From Congeria kusceri (lineage: Eukaryota > Mollusca > Bivalvia > Myida > Dreissenidae): a stretch of DNA of 64,000 nucleotides. The notes below the pieces were generated by a model. The model did no database searches, was not told where the DNA came from, and saw nothing but the letters and a program-made list of their open reading frames with translations. Made by a program: the position numbers and the translations under genes. Positions 21,801-28,700 of the stretch are shown piece by piece. The first letter of the stretch is position 1. Each line of letters starts with the position of its first letter. Where the stretch lies: the NCBI GenBank assembly GCA_027627225.1, contig CM051029.1:71968578-72032577 (forward strand), in the 5' to 3' direction.

Positions 21801-22024
21801 GTTCTGCTGTACAATATTAAACACTGGCCTCAACATTTCAGTTGCTCTGACAGCGGCAGTTCTGCTTTACAAAATATATCACTTTCCACTACATTTCAGT
21901 TGCGCTGATAGCGGCAGTTCTGCTGTACCTGATTGACGATGCCCAGGGAGGTGTGCTGAACAAGTCTGCCCGACAGAGGAAGAAGGAGCGGGAACTACTG
22001 GAGGAGGAGCAGAACAGAGAGTGA
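647..22024 (+). CDS. MFSD1: MFSD1-like lysosomal major facilitator transporter, 3' part (11 exons)
   Basis: Spliced gene with exons 647-855, 4074-4141, 6970-7078, 7565-7661, 10119-10217, 11606-11717, 12947-13003, 13581-13737, 16082-16179, 19584-19696 and 21900-22024. Every junction is GT-AG and the phases agree throughout, giving about 413 codons. Vertebrate MFSD1 is about 465 residues, so roughly the first 50 (cytosolic N-terminus and start of helix 1) lie upstream. Family landmarks seen in order: SYFCYDNPAALQ, GRFIFGIGGESLAVAQNTYA, GSTVNMNVM, YYVAVFPFIGLG, SPLFGFLIDKSGKN, ALWPMASMVV, QLGTAYG, MQAIQNLGLA and SKGYLILEVFF. MFSD1 is a lysosomal membrane protein that exports dipeptides and works with the glycosylated partner GLMP; this is family knowledge. 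The gene spans over 21 kb because its introns are full of repeats. The frame ends in TGA at 22022, but a GTGAGT at 22021 could be a donor to a further exon. Identification is firm; the C-terminus is not. Confidence 0.93.
1052..1450. repeat. Direct duplication, about 211-bp period
   Basis: Two adjacent copies share AAGGGCCAATTTGGGGCC, CCCCTGCGTAAAAAGTATAT (second copy CTTA) and TTGACCAAAA. The second starts at about 1263. No coding sequence; AT-rich spacer between poly-A stretches. Confidence 0.65.
1856..1934 (+). repeat. Degenerate tRNA-like SINE head
   Basis: An A-box-like TAGCGCAGTTGG and a B-box-like GAGTTTGATACC are spaced as in tRNA-derived promoters, but there is no intact cloverleaf. 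It resembles an old tRNA-derived SINE head. No target duplication was identified. Confidence 0.45.
2339..3078 (+). repeat. Two-phase minisatellite, 41-bp then 58-bp units
   Basis: The core CAGTATAGTAATAGATATAT plus GGGGTCCACTCCC occurs 15 times. The first nine units carry the short spacer TACAGACG (41-bp period). The next six carry a longer spacer, TACTCTGGAAGTGTTGGGCT followed by ATGTA (58-bp period). The array lies in the MFSD1 intron after exon a. Confidence 0.95.
3519..3778. mobile_element. Hairpin-like non-autonomous repeat, copy 2
   Basis: Full-length copy of about 260 bp with complementary ends (GAGGCGCGTCGTGGGAAACC and TCTCACGACGCGCC). The internal GCACAGACTGATCC and GGATTAGCCTGTGC palindromes are intact. 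Confidence 0.8.
4074..4141 (+). CDS. MFSD1: MFSD1 exon b
   Basis: Acceptor TTTCAG ending at 4073, donor GTAACT at 4142. It encodes IVFALGSFVNKYWLMCVGRF plus the start of the IFG motif; the last two bases (GG) are completed by the A at 6970. The GRFIFG turn is the conserved loop between helices in the N-terminal half of MFSD1. Confidence 0.92.
4860..6845 (+). mobile_element. Decayed LINE 3' end with pentanucleotide tail
   Basis: One frame from about 4869 reads RRLRTMAIETFKILHKQSPS then YLQDLVKF. After the 35-bp array the frame resumes with VKTTQYGLNSFR, one stop, then AAPRLWNSLPQQFRDEGNLN and a Cys-rich WNCEHCQCSCC. This is the C-terminus typical of CR1/L2-like non-LTR retrotransposon ORF2 (the PRLWNSLP block is characteristic). 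The element would end at the TTGTC repeats near 6822-6842, after an AT-rich 3' UTR. The clade is tentative. Confidence 0.65.
4968..5622 (+). repeat. 35-bp minisatellite inside LINE coding sequence
   Basis: About 18-19 units of TAGCTACTCTTTCAAATATA plus GTAATACAGCATTTA. The first units alternate TTTC and TTCC, giving a 70-bp dimer. The founding unit (AGCTACTCAAATATAGTAAT) lies in frame with the LINE C-terminal domain, so the array was built from the retrotransposon's own coding sequence. Confidence 0.93.
6869..6933. mobile_element. Hairpin-like repeat, left-end fragment (copy 3)
   Basis: Only the first 65 bp of the family are present (GAGGCATGTCATGGGAAAAC to GGATTAGCCTGTCA). It is cut off about 35 bp before the acceptor of MFSD1 exon c. 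Confidence 0.75.
6970..7078 (+). CDS. MFSD1: MFSD1 exon c
   Basis: Acceptor ATTACAG ending at 6969, donor GTGGGT at 7079. It encodes IGGESLAVAQNTYAVKWFKG followed by RELNMVFGLQLSFSRV and ends in phase 0. This is the most conserved stretch of the family and anchors the identification. The acceptor lies about 35 bp after a truncated copy of the hairpin-like repeat at 6869-6933. Confidence 0.94.
7437..7500. repeat. Short dispersed repeat shared with 60358-60412
   Basis: GTCCTCACATAATTCAGCCT, then GGCACGGAAG, resembles the stretch at 60360-60412, which lies inside a broken LINE. It is probably a tail fragment of the same family. Confidence 0.4.
7565..7661 (+). CDS. MFSD1: MFSD1 exon d
   Basis: Acceptor TTGCAG ending at 7564, donor GTAAGA at 7662. 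It encodes GSTVNMNVMQPLYTFIEKWT then TGYKCLGIALLV and ends with one base of a glycine codon. The GSTVNMN motif is diagnostic of MFSD1. Confidence 0.93.
7874..8266. mobile_element. Inverted-repeat element, Tigger/pogo-like ends
   Basis: The left end CAGTCGACTCCTGATGGCTC and the right end ATCAGGAGTTGACTG are complementary over about 15 bp. Ends starting CAGTCRACTC recall pogo/Tigger transposons. There is no transposase and no clear TA target duplication, so the superfamily is tentative. Confidence 0.55.
8555..9540. repeat. Dispersed repeat with about five 166-bp tandem units
   Basis: It opens with AGCTCGAATATTCGAAGAAT. The phrase CACTTGAAACTTGGAATA recurs near 8683, 8850, 9017, 9182 and 9346, each time followed by a GACAGAGTTATGCCCCTTTT block. 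Units are diverged from one another. This type is common in bivalve genomes. It fills most of the intron between MFSD1 exons d and e. Confidence 0.75.
9707..10050. mobile_element. Inverted-repeat element rich in CTTGTCC, copy 1
   Basis: Ends CAGGAATGTGGAAATA and GGGATTTCCACACCCC are complementary. The interior repeats CACTTGTCC and GGACAAGT. A second copy lies in the opposite orientation at 11817-12139. No coding capacity. Confidence 0.7.
10119..10217 (+). CDS. MFSD1: MFSD1 exon e
   Basis: Acceptor TTCTAG ending at 10118, donor GTGAGA at 10218. It encodes the hydrophobic helix GVMCILSLLCAVALGYFD and the basic cytosolic segment KRADRVLKRAKVSS, the start of the central cytosolic loop. Confidence 0.92.
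10409..10550. repeat. 142-bp foldback (near-complete palindrome)
   Basis: The left arm GTTGTTTATCGGTGAATAAA and right arm TTTATTAGCCAATAAACAAC are reverse complements with a few mismatches, and complementarity continues outward to AAATAATTTT on both sides. Only about 30 bp of loop remain. Probably a small foldback element in the intron between exons e and f. Confidence 0.72.
11308..11560. mobile_element. MITE with 22-bp terminal inverted repeats, copy 1
   Basis: Ends GTATTCACAAAGCTCCTTAG and CTTAGGAGCTTTGTGAATAC are exact reverse complements over 20 bp. The interior is AT-rich and noncoding. A second copy in the same orientation is at 13802-14062. Confidence 0.85.
11606..11717 (+). CDS. MFSD1: MFSD1 exon f
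   Basis: Acceptor TTTCAG ending at 11605, donor GTAAGT at 11718. It encodes EDMIRITDVKHFGFKFWLLC, then VICVAYYVAVFPFIGLG: the end of the central loop and the first helix of the C-terminal half. It ends in phase 2. Confidence 0.93.
11817..12139. mobile_element. Inverted-repeat element rich in CTTGTCC, copy 2
   Basis: Ends CAGGGGTGTGGAAATCC and GGTATTTCCACACCCCTG are complementary. Its right end read in reverse matches the left end of the 9707-10050 copy, so the two are in opposite orientation. It contains the palindrome CTTGTCCATGGACAAG twice. Confidence 0.75.
12571..12776. mobile_element. 206-bp inverted-repeat element
   Basis: The left end TAGGGCTCTTCCAGAAAAAA and the right end CCTGGAACAGCCCTTA are complementary over about 33 bp, continuing through AGGTGA and TCACCT. 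The interior has G-runs and a 14-base C-run. No target duplication was resolved. Lies between MFSD1 exons f and g. Confidence 0.68.
12947..13003 (+). CDS. MFSD1: MFSD1 exon g (57-bp small exon)
   Basis: Acceptor TTTTCCAG ending at 12946, donor GTGAGT at 13004. It encodes LVFFEMKWGLEPTTANTVN, aligning with the KVFFTEKFG-type stretch of vertebrate MFSD1. Both flanking codons are split and both join correctly, which supports a real exon despite its small size. Confidence 0.9.
13078..13174. mobile_element. Hairpin-like repeat, internally deleted (copy 4)
   Basis: Left end intact through GGATTAGCCTGTGCAGTC, then a jump to a short right end (ATGGCATGCCTC). About 160 bp of the interior are missing compared with copies 2 and 6. 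Confidence 0.75.
13408..13580 (+). repeat. 26-bp array of splice-acceptor copies next to exon h
   Basis: Five exact-period 26-bp units (13432-13561) of AGATTTCTCTTATTTCCTAA plus TTNNAG follow a related first unit. The array runs straight into the true acceptor TTATTTCCAG at 13571-13580. Every unit ends in AG after a pyrimidine-rich tract, so several decoy acceptors lie in tandem. Confidence 0.88.
13581..13737 (+). CDS. MFSD1: MFSD1 exon h
   Basis: Acceptor ATTTCCAG ending at 13580, donor GTATGT at 13738. It encodes SLVYIISAVASPLFGFLIDK, the loop SGKNVFW and a further helix VILGTTVTIGCHALMAFTFA, ending at AM in phase 0. The acceptor is the last unit of a 26-bp tandem array of acceptor-like sequence. 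Confidence 0.94.
13802..14062. mobile_element. MITE with 22-bp terminal inverted repeats, copy 2
   Basis: Same family as 11308-11560: starts CTATTCACAAAGCTCCTTAG, ends CTTAGGAGCTTTGTGAATAC. The central motifs TAACATTAAAATGTTG and TTTAGTATTGCAGC are shared. Confidence 0.85.
14609..14672. repeat. Hairpin, 18-19 bp stem
   Basis: CCCTCAGTGGCTTCATAC and GTATGAAGCCACTGAGGG are exact reverse complements separated by about 25 bp. It could be the end of another element or a foldback remnant. No function is visible. Confidence 0.7.
14678..14973. mobile_element. 296-bp inverted-repeat element with 9-bp target duplication
   Basis: AGGGATGTA lies on both sides (14669-14677 and 14974-14982). The ends GGGAAAGATCTAGG and its imperfect complement GCTCTGGATATTTCC continue inward to CAGGGTGCTGC and GCAACACCCTG. 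The target is next to a perfect-looking stem (14611-14668). Part of the same family recurs at 28452-28525. Confidence 0.7.
15185..15474 (+). mobile_element. tRNA-derived SINE with perfect 13-bp target duplication
   Basis: The body is 15198-15461, flanked on both sides by CAGTGCACAAATA (15185-15197 and 15462-15474). The head GCCGGCTAGCTCAGTTGGTA contains an A box, and GGTTCGATTCC is a perfect B box, as in pol III SINEs. Acceptor and T stems do not pair fully, so it is not a functional tRNA gene. The intact target duplication suggests a fairly recent insertion in the intron between exons h and i. Confidence 0.88.
15730..16047. mobile_element. Hairpin-like repeat, copy 5, with local duplications
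   Basis: The element proper starts at 15760 and ends at 16047. About 28 bp spanning its left junction (ATAATTATGTTCTCTATATG then AGGCGTGT) are duplicated in tandem just before it. An internal segment (CTCTAAACATAAATTCACTG) is also duplicated around 15891-15947. The right end lies 35 bp from the acceptor of MFSD1 exon i. Confidence 0.78.
16082..16179 (+). CDS. MFSD1: MFSD1 exon i
   Basis: Acceptor ATTTCAG ending at 16081, donor GTAAGT at 16180. It encodes CILGLAYSVLASALWPMASM then VVKQHQLGTAYG. The ALWPM and QLGTAYG motifs are conserved family signatures. The acceptor lies about 35 bp after a copy of the hairpin-like repeat. Confidence 0.94.
16262..16720. repeat. Dispersed repeat (GTGAGCTTGTNGGTCTGTTG family), copy 1
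   Basis: It begins ATAGGAGTGAGCTTGTAGGT and contains two diverged internal units with GACAGAGTTATGGCCCC. It ends near GACAAGGCCACATTATGGGG. The same family is at 23396-24015. No coding capacity. Confidence 0.7.
16855..18605 (+). repeat. 26-bp minisatellite, about 67 units
   Basis: Unit CGGCAATCCAGTATATCCAT plus ACTTCA, with ordered variants along the array: GTGTATGC and GTGTATCC forms in the first third, GTATATCC and GTATATAC forms later, and CACAGGC in scattered units. Because 26 is not a multiple of three and the unit lacks stops in the plus frames, long open frames (up to about 600 codons) run through it. These look like by-products of the repeat. It lies in the intron between MFSD1 exons i and j. 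Confidence 0.95.
18697..18962. mobile_element. Hairpin-like repeat, copy 6
   Basis: Full-length copy; ends GAGGCCTGTCGTGGGAAAAT and TTTTTCCACGACACGCCG are near-complementary. Sits just 3' of the large 26-bp array in the intron between exons i and j. Confidence 0.78.
19584..19696 (+). CDS. MFSD1: MFSD1 exon j
   Basis: Acceptor CATCAG ending at 19583, donor GTAAGT at 19697. It encodes MQAIQNLGLATIAIAAGNIV, then DSKGYLILEVFFLAWLC and one base of the next codon. A 41-bp tandem array starts about 25 bp after the donor. Confidence 0.94.
19720..20068 (+). repeat. 41-bp minisatellite just after exon j
   Basis: About 8.5 units of GTGTAACCTTCAGTTGTATG plus ATGTAGTGTGTGACCTTAGAA. The array begins about 25 bp after the exon j donor. 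Its length period equals that of the first half of the array at 2339 but the sequences are unrelated. Confidence 0.92.
20318..21900 (+). repeat. 58/65-bp array made from the exon k acceptor region
   Basis: About 24 units each contain a copy of the start of MFSD1 exon k (GCTGATAGCTGCAGTTCTGC plus TGTAC) and its upstream region CACTACATTTCA. Edge units are 58 bp and keep the acceptor AG (20322, 20380, 21725, 21783, 21841, then the true site 21899). Most interior units are 65 bp, with an extra 7 bp forming TGGCCAGTGGCCA, and read CATTTCAT, so the AG is lost. Confidence 0.93.
21900..22024 (+). CDS. MFSD1: MFSD1 last supported exon (k)
   Basis: Acceptor ATTTCAG ending at 21899. It encodes the last helix IALIAAVLLYLIDDAQGGVL then a charged tail, NKSARQRKKERELLEEEQNR plus E, ending in TGA at 22022-22024. 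The sequence from 22021 (GTGAGT) is also a good donor, so the tail may be longer in transcripts. About 24 tandem copies of the first part of this exon and its acceptor region lie immediately upstream. Confidence 0.88.
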
Positions 22025-22318
22025 GTGGTGCTGCTGTAGCAAGCAAGATGTAATATACAGTTGTTAGTTGGTTAGAAGTACATTTAAGTGTTTGTATAAC
22101 ATGTCTGTATGTTAATTGTAACTTGGAAATTGTACGTGTATGTGCATTCGTTCCTACTGAACTTAACGAATCTAAACCACATCTTATTATGCACTCATGG
22201 ATTTTAGATGTATAATTCTTATATATTATAATGTTTACCGGTATATATGAATTATGACACGTGTACTCGTTTTCTTTATTAGTTGTAACTGCGTATCCCT
22301 CTCATTGTTATTCCCAAA

Positions 22319-23281
22319 CAAGAGATGTTTGTAAAACATGTATGCCCCCCGACTTGCAGGCTTTGTTCATCACAGAAGTGTGCTGTTTCTGAAAAATCTA
22401 AGCTGATACATGTTAACAATTACCTTGTTAGGGTACTCTTCTCTGCAAGAGCATTCTTCCTATCAAATTTGACGACTCGACCCAAGTATTCAGTAATTGT
22501 CACTATGTAATAGGTCATCTACTCAAACTGACTATTGTACCTATATAGTTTGAGGACCATGTACCAATGGTTCATCTGTTATTAAGTGGATATGTGTTTT
22601 TTTTTTACAAGCCCCTGTGACCTTGACCTTTGATTTCTTGATCTCAAAATCGATAGTGGTCTTCCTTCCATCAAGACTAACCAGCATACTAATTTATATG
22701 ATCCTAGGTTAAAGCGTTCTCTAGATATTGTGTGGAAACGGTTTTCAAGTTACAAGCCCCTGTGACCTTGACCTCTGACTGGTTGACCTCCATATCGATA
22801 GGCCTCATCCTTCTCTCCCGAGTAACAAGCATTCCAACTTGGATGATCGTAGGTCAAAGCGTATTCTACATATCACGCAGAAACAAAATGGTCTACAGAG
22901 GAAACAGTTTTCATGTTACAAGCCTCCGTCACCTTGACCTTTGACCTGTTGACTTACAAATTGATAGGCGTTTTCTTTTCCTGCCAAGTAACCAGCATAC
23001 CAACTAAAATGATCATAGGTCAAAGCGTTCTCTAGATATCGTGCGGAAACGAATTTCATTTTACTGGCCCCTGTGACCTTGACCTTTGACCTGTTGACCT
23101 CAAAATCAATAGGCGTCTTCCTTTCCTCCCAAGTAACTAGCATACCAAATTAAATGATCGTAGGTGAAAGCGTTCTCTAGATATTGTGCGGAAAGGAAAT
23201 GGTCTACGGACAGACTGACCGAACATCCGACCGACAGGTGCAAAGCAAAATACCCCCACTTCTTCGAAGGGGGGCATAATT
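22319..23281. repeat. Dispersed molluscan-type repeat with CTGTGACCTTGACCTTTGAC units
   Basis: It starts CAAGAGATGTTTGTAAAACA with TATGCCCCCC and ends with CTTCGAAGGGGGGCATAAT, so the ends are inverted around a C/G-run motif. In between are about four diverged units of roughly 150 bp built on CTGTGACCTTGACCTTTGAC and TAGGTCAAAGCGTTCTCTAG. No coding capacity. Confidence 0.75.
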
Positions 23282-23395
23282 ACTAATGGAATGAATTAAG
23301 TCTATATTTGTATTAAACAATTCATCCTCAATAAAAAATGTGTAATATACAGCTATGGTAAAGTTATTATACCCCCACAAACGAAGTTTAGAGGT

Positions 23396-24015
23396 GGTAT
23401 ATAGGAGTGAGCTTGTCGGTCTGTTGGTTTCCGGATGATAACTCAAGAAAGGCTTGACATATTCAAATAATTTTTGGTACACGTGTAACATCCTAGAATA
23501 CAGGTCAAGTTCAATGTTCGGTACAAACCACTGAATTTTGACAGAGTTATGGCCCCTGTTCGACTTAAATTCCCTTTAATAATGATTACCGGACGATAAG
23601 TCAACAATGGCTTGACATATGTAAATAATTATTGGTACACATGTGAAGCATCACACAATACAGGTCAAGTTTGACTTTGGTTACAAACCACTAAATTTTG
23701 ACACAGTTATGGCCCCTTTTTGACTTAAATTCCAGAAAAACATGGACAATAACTCATGAAAGGCTTCATATATTTCAATTATTTTGGTACATAGGTGTAA
23801 CATCATAAAATACAGATCAAATTCAACTTTGGTTACAAACCACTAAATGTTGACAGAGTTATGGCTCCCATTGAAATTAATTTTTTCCAAATACACTGTT
23901 GACCATTCACAAATTAAAGCATTCTCTCTGTCCATTTCTTTCAAATGGATGCCATAGTTTTGTGACAAGGCCATATTGTGGGAGTTTATCCGTCATTCAT
24001 GTGACAATTCTAGTT
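23396..24015. repeat. Dispersed repeat (GTGAGCTTGTNGGTCTGTTG family), copy 2
   Basis: Same family and orientation as 16262-16720, with one more internal unit. It begins ATAGGAGTGAGCTTGTCGGT. Three GACANAGTTATGGCYCC blocks mark the units. Confidence 0.72.
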
Positions 24016-25742
24016 TTGTTTTGCGGTGGTCTAATTTCATTTAGTTATATTAACGAAGAATTCATGCAGTAAATTTCTTACAGTTTGTGTACATAGAAAG
24101 GGGGCCTTTGATAAACGAGTGAATGAAATCTAAGTGCTTTCTAAGTGGGTCACTTGCTTTCAACAAAAAAAAATATTATAATTTTCTAGGATTAAGTCTT
24201 TTAAAATATTCATGAAAGAAATGTTTAAAAAGGCATGAATTTTAGACAACGCAAGATAGTTATTTTTAGAAGAATGCACAAATTTTAGACACTGCAAAAT
24301 AAAACGAGTTTACAGTACATTTGTATGTGAAAGACTGCTGTAATATTGTAACACCAGCTTATTTGTTAAGTTAGAAAAATGTGTGTAAAACAGTTTAGCT
24401 AGCTATATTAGTTCGCTAGCTACATTTGTATAATTATCATATTATTATTATAGCTTTTACTTCATTTGACTAGTGTAATAGTTGTTTTGTACCTAGAACT
24501 TCCTTAAATGCTTTTCTTTATCAAAGTGTGAGCTGTCATTTCCTATTATGAACTTAAACCTTTTTTTGGCTAGAAAAGATCTTTAGCTATAGTTTAGAAA
24601 TTTGAATTTTAACAGTGCACAAATATTTTATGAAGTCCACTTTGTGTGTCAGAACTGTGAGTTGTGGCTGCTGATGTTTAAATTTAAATGATAATTAAGC
24701 GTTTACCACTTTGTTGAAACAATCTCCTCCCAATAGGCAATATTTCGTGATGTTTCATGGTTTTGCTTCGTTATGGGGCAACAGTTCAAAAGTTGTCCCC
24801 TCTACTTCAGGAAAACAATTTGTCTGTTCCCAAATGCCAATGAAATATCTGTGTATATATTTTCCAGAAAAGCTGTCAACTGAGTGGAGGCCAGATGGCT
24901 GATAGATCACATTCCGTGCAATCAGGGATCATGAGACGGTCCATCGGACACATGTGCACAGATTTGACACAAATTATGAAATGAAAAGAAACCTTAATTA
25001 TTCTGAAAGTTCTCCGGTATTAATACTCAAACTGCAAAATATTTGGAGCCTGTATTAAGAATGTTCTTTGGTGTGCAGTTTGTAATACTATTATGCAAAA
25101 CTGTTCAAATTGAGGAAGACTGACCAATGATTTCTCAACCATGGTATTGTTTAAGAAAAATGTTATTTATGTATTTTATGTGGAAACAAAATCGTTAGAA
25201 TTTTAGTTTGAAGTCTTTTGATTCAGTTAAAATGTGTCATTTTAATGCTCTATTCAATGTGATAATTGTACAATGTATATACATGTTCTATTTAACATCT
25301 GTCCTGTCTTGTGTTTTAGTTGTAAGTTCGTTTTGCTACTGTTTTGACTTGTGTTGTTTTTTGTAATTTATAAAGTCATTTTTATTAAAAATGCATATAT
25401 TTCTATGTGATAATGTTTTCTTCCAATTTCCAAAATCTTAAATATGTTTTATGTTGTTTTTGCTAACATAAGTAAGTATTGTTATCCATGGACCCCATCG
25501 GAAATAAGCTTTCAAGCTTTCAGGGCTATCCCAGGTTACTACACACTATGATTAACTTCCATCTATTTATTTGCATTAATTGATTCCAATAAATGTTATC
25601 TTGCCTCGTAATAGCTGTTCCTCTAGCATATTCAAATGTAGTTGAGTAAATTCAAGTGCTAGTTTTAAGAATCACTTGTTAGTTATACCATTGTTTCTAC
25701 AACTGAATTTGTCATGTGTTGTAAACTTGTGTGTTTAACCTG

Positions 25743-25748
25743 AATAAA
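25743..25748 (+). terminator. Candidate polyadenylation hexamer for MFSD1
   Basis: Canonical AATAAA, the last one before the GC-poor intergenic stretch; another lies at 25588. The assignment is positional only and either could be used. Confidence 0.35.
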
Positions 25749-25770
25749 TCTATCTATAGAGAATATTTGC

Positions 25771-28700
25771 TGGTTTCAGTGTAAGATCATATTTTATTTC
25801 ATGAGTGGTCATATTAAATATATTTTCACAAGTGGCTCCAAATGAAATTGTATACGATCTTACAAAGAAATAAACAAATTTTCTGTTTAATTGATGCATT
25901 TGGACGATAAATAAAAACAATGCGCGAGGTTTGCTGGAACGTCACAAGTTTGTGTATTCTGACATCATGAATGACTTCATAAATGATACCAAAGTTGTCA
26001 CTCATTGTTGTGGTGGGAAAATAGTGCCATACTTTCTGTGTCTTTTTCGCTTATATTATTGTACATTTTTATTTTGTGTTTTCTGTTGTTTATAAAAGCC
26101 GATGTTTACACGGAAGATACGTTTAGTCAAATACTTTCAACAAAATATTGAAAAAAAAACGAAGTGAAAAGAAATTCCTTATAACCCAAAGTAAACTGAT
26201 AAAATCTTATCTTTGCACTCGACCCAGAGTGAAATGATCAGGTTATCTGTCACTGGTATTCTAATCTCGTTCGCTGCATGGCATGAAATAATAATTCACT
26301 TCCATTGTATGATTTATTTGATGGCCTGTTTATGCATTACACCGTTTTACTTTTTGTTTTAAAAATGGCATAATTTACATGTAGGTACTGATGATGTAGG
26401 TCATAAAACAATCATAATCAATTAAAGGACAACATTTGCTCCTGTGAAAGTACATAACACTTGAAAATCAATATAATCACTCAAATATATATATACTATT
26501 ATATATGATACAGATACAGTTATTAAGAAGCAATTTTAAGTAATATTTGTTTGACTCCATTAAAAGTGAGGTTAAGTAGAACAGAAGTTTCAGTGAACAT
26601 GCATAGAAACCTAGGATGGCCCATGAAAGCCTGTAAGCCTCTGTCCACTTGACTTCTTTGTGGACAGTCCGTAAAGCTGCCATTGTTAATAGTTTAATAA
26701 ATATTCAAATTTTATAAGAACATATCACCACGAAAAGGTAGACATCAATTTTATTATCAAAATTCAGTTACGTTAAGAGTTATATTCCAAAAAATACATA
26801 ATTACATATTGCATGTAATTTGCAAGTGATATGTATATCTTTATTGACAAATTTTCTTTATGTTGTTGAGATCATGACAATGTCTAAAACCAAGGTTACA
26901 ATTGTTCAGTGACTATACTGCAGAGTTATAGTCAAATGTTACAACAAACTGCACACTGCCATATCCATATTTTTTCTTTATTTATATTAACTTTAGTTCA
27001 AATTTTTGTACGTGTTGATGTGTCAGTTAGTAAACAACAGTAAATTATATATCAGATTATTGAGAAACACTAAGACCAAGTTCATATATGCATTGAATAA
27101 ACATGTTAAGGATAAGATTTTTAACCTGATTACCAGGTTTTCCGAAGGAAAACTCAGCTATTGGATTGGCGAATATTGTGAACAATCTCTTTAGAGCGCA
27201 ACTTCTACATTTCCCAAAGGATTTCGACCAAACTTTCACAGAACTATTGTCACCAAGTGCCTCAGCGCATATTGTCGGGCTTTTGTGATTCGATCATATT
27301 GCGAGCATCATGGCCCTTTGTTTATTTTGCAAATATGTAATATATAGTGAAAAATCTTTTCCGAGCGCTCTTCCTCCTACATTTCTCAAGGGATTTCGAC
27401 CAACATTTCACAGAAGTACTGTAATTAAGTTACCCAGCGCATATTGTCCGCCTTTTATGATATCACATATATAGCAGAAATATGGAGTTTTCTGGCCTGA
27501 GCCGGATTTACTTCTTGAGACTGAATTCTGGCTTTTGGAGCCGACATGGACTTGTCCTGAAATTCGTACAGATCCATTAAATTCGAAGGGGTAGGGGAGC
27601 GGGGATGGGGGTGTGGGAGGGTAAGGTCTTACTTGTTCACTTTCATTGAAAGTACAGTCATAGGAAAACTTCTTCCAGCTGTTGGAAATTGAAAACTTTA
27701 TTTTGTGACATTTGTATGTCTCTTGTATGTAAGATGTTTTTGAAATTCACTAGGCCGGTCAAGCATTACTCATTGACAACTTGTGAGGTAACTTGCATTA
27801 AACAACACTGAATGTGTGAATAGTGGTAACCTAAGCATTTTGTATGTGTGCACATAGTTTTCTGTATTTGATCAAATATGTAACTTATATAACTTATGTT
27901 GTATTTAATATTGACAGTTCACAGTTATAATTTTATATGACTAAATTAGCAAAAATGACAAATTTCGTTTGTTCTTGTTTGACTCAAGAATTAAACAACT
28001 TTTACTATTAAGCTTTATTAACGGTAATGGTACAGGGTGCCGTTTAGAAAGCTGGTTTGGAAGTTGGAATGTTTGACATCTGTTCATGTGTCAGCATTGA
28101 CAATATTACTTCAAAAATACATGTGGAAAGGTTGTTACCTGAGTAGAGGAATATATACATAGGTCCCTACTTGTTTATGACCATGAGTATTTTTTGTTTG
28201 TTACTGATAAGCAATGGTAAGCCAATTAGCAAAGACATTATGACAGCTCGACAAATGATTTAAGACCGTTTTGACGTACATGTTCACATCATTTGTTCAA
28301 ACAAGTCACAACAGTAAGGTCTTCGTCTTTGCCAGTACGCTTTGCCAGTACCACTTTGGGCTATCATGGCCCTCTTGTTTAAAACGTTGTTTGCCTCCTA
28401 ATATTTCATAATTCCACGTGGATATTGAATTTAAAAAGAGACCTAATATTCATCCAGACTAGCCCAGAGGGACAGCATTGGCAGAACCAACAAGGAGCAG
28501 GGTGCAGCATCTTTCTATTTCGCACAAGTTTGTCTGCCTGAACTTTACTTGCTTTACAGTACTTTTATATAAGCAAACACGTGCAGGAAACCTAATTATG
28601 CACTAATAACCATCCGCGAAGAGGCCCTATAGAACGAAATTATAGTTTGGAAAAATGGAAGATGTTATAATTGGCCATTTGAATAGATTCTATGGAACGT

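Larger units (their letters stand above)
22025..25770 (+). other. Probable MFSD1 3' UTR or downstream region
   Basis: No further long coding segment is visible. If the TGA at 22022 is used, this would be 3' UTR. The stretch contains two dispersed repeat blocks (22319-23281, 23396-24015) and otherwise AT-rich unique-looking sequence. AATAAA hexamers occur at 25588 and 25743. A possible acceptor (TTTTCCAG ending 24867) is followed by a short frame; joined from the donor at 22021 it would add only a few residues before a stop. Confidence 0.4.

Noticed and set aside
20318..21900. CRISPR array, or other regularly spaced repeat-spacer system
   Set aside because: The units are directly contiguous with no variable spacers and are derived from a eukaryotic exon. 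The same holds for the arrays at 2339, 4968, 16855, 19720 and 61535.
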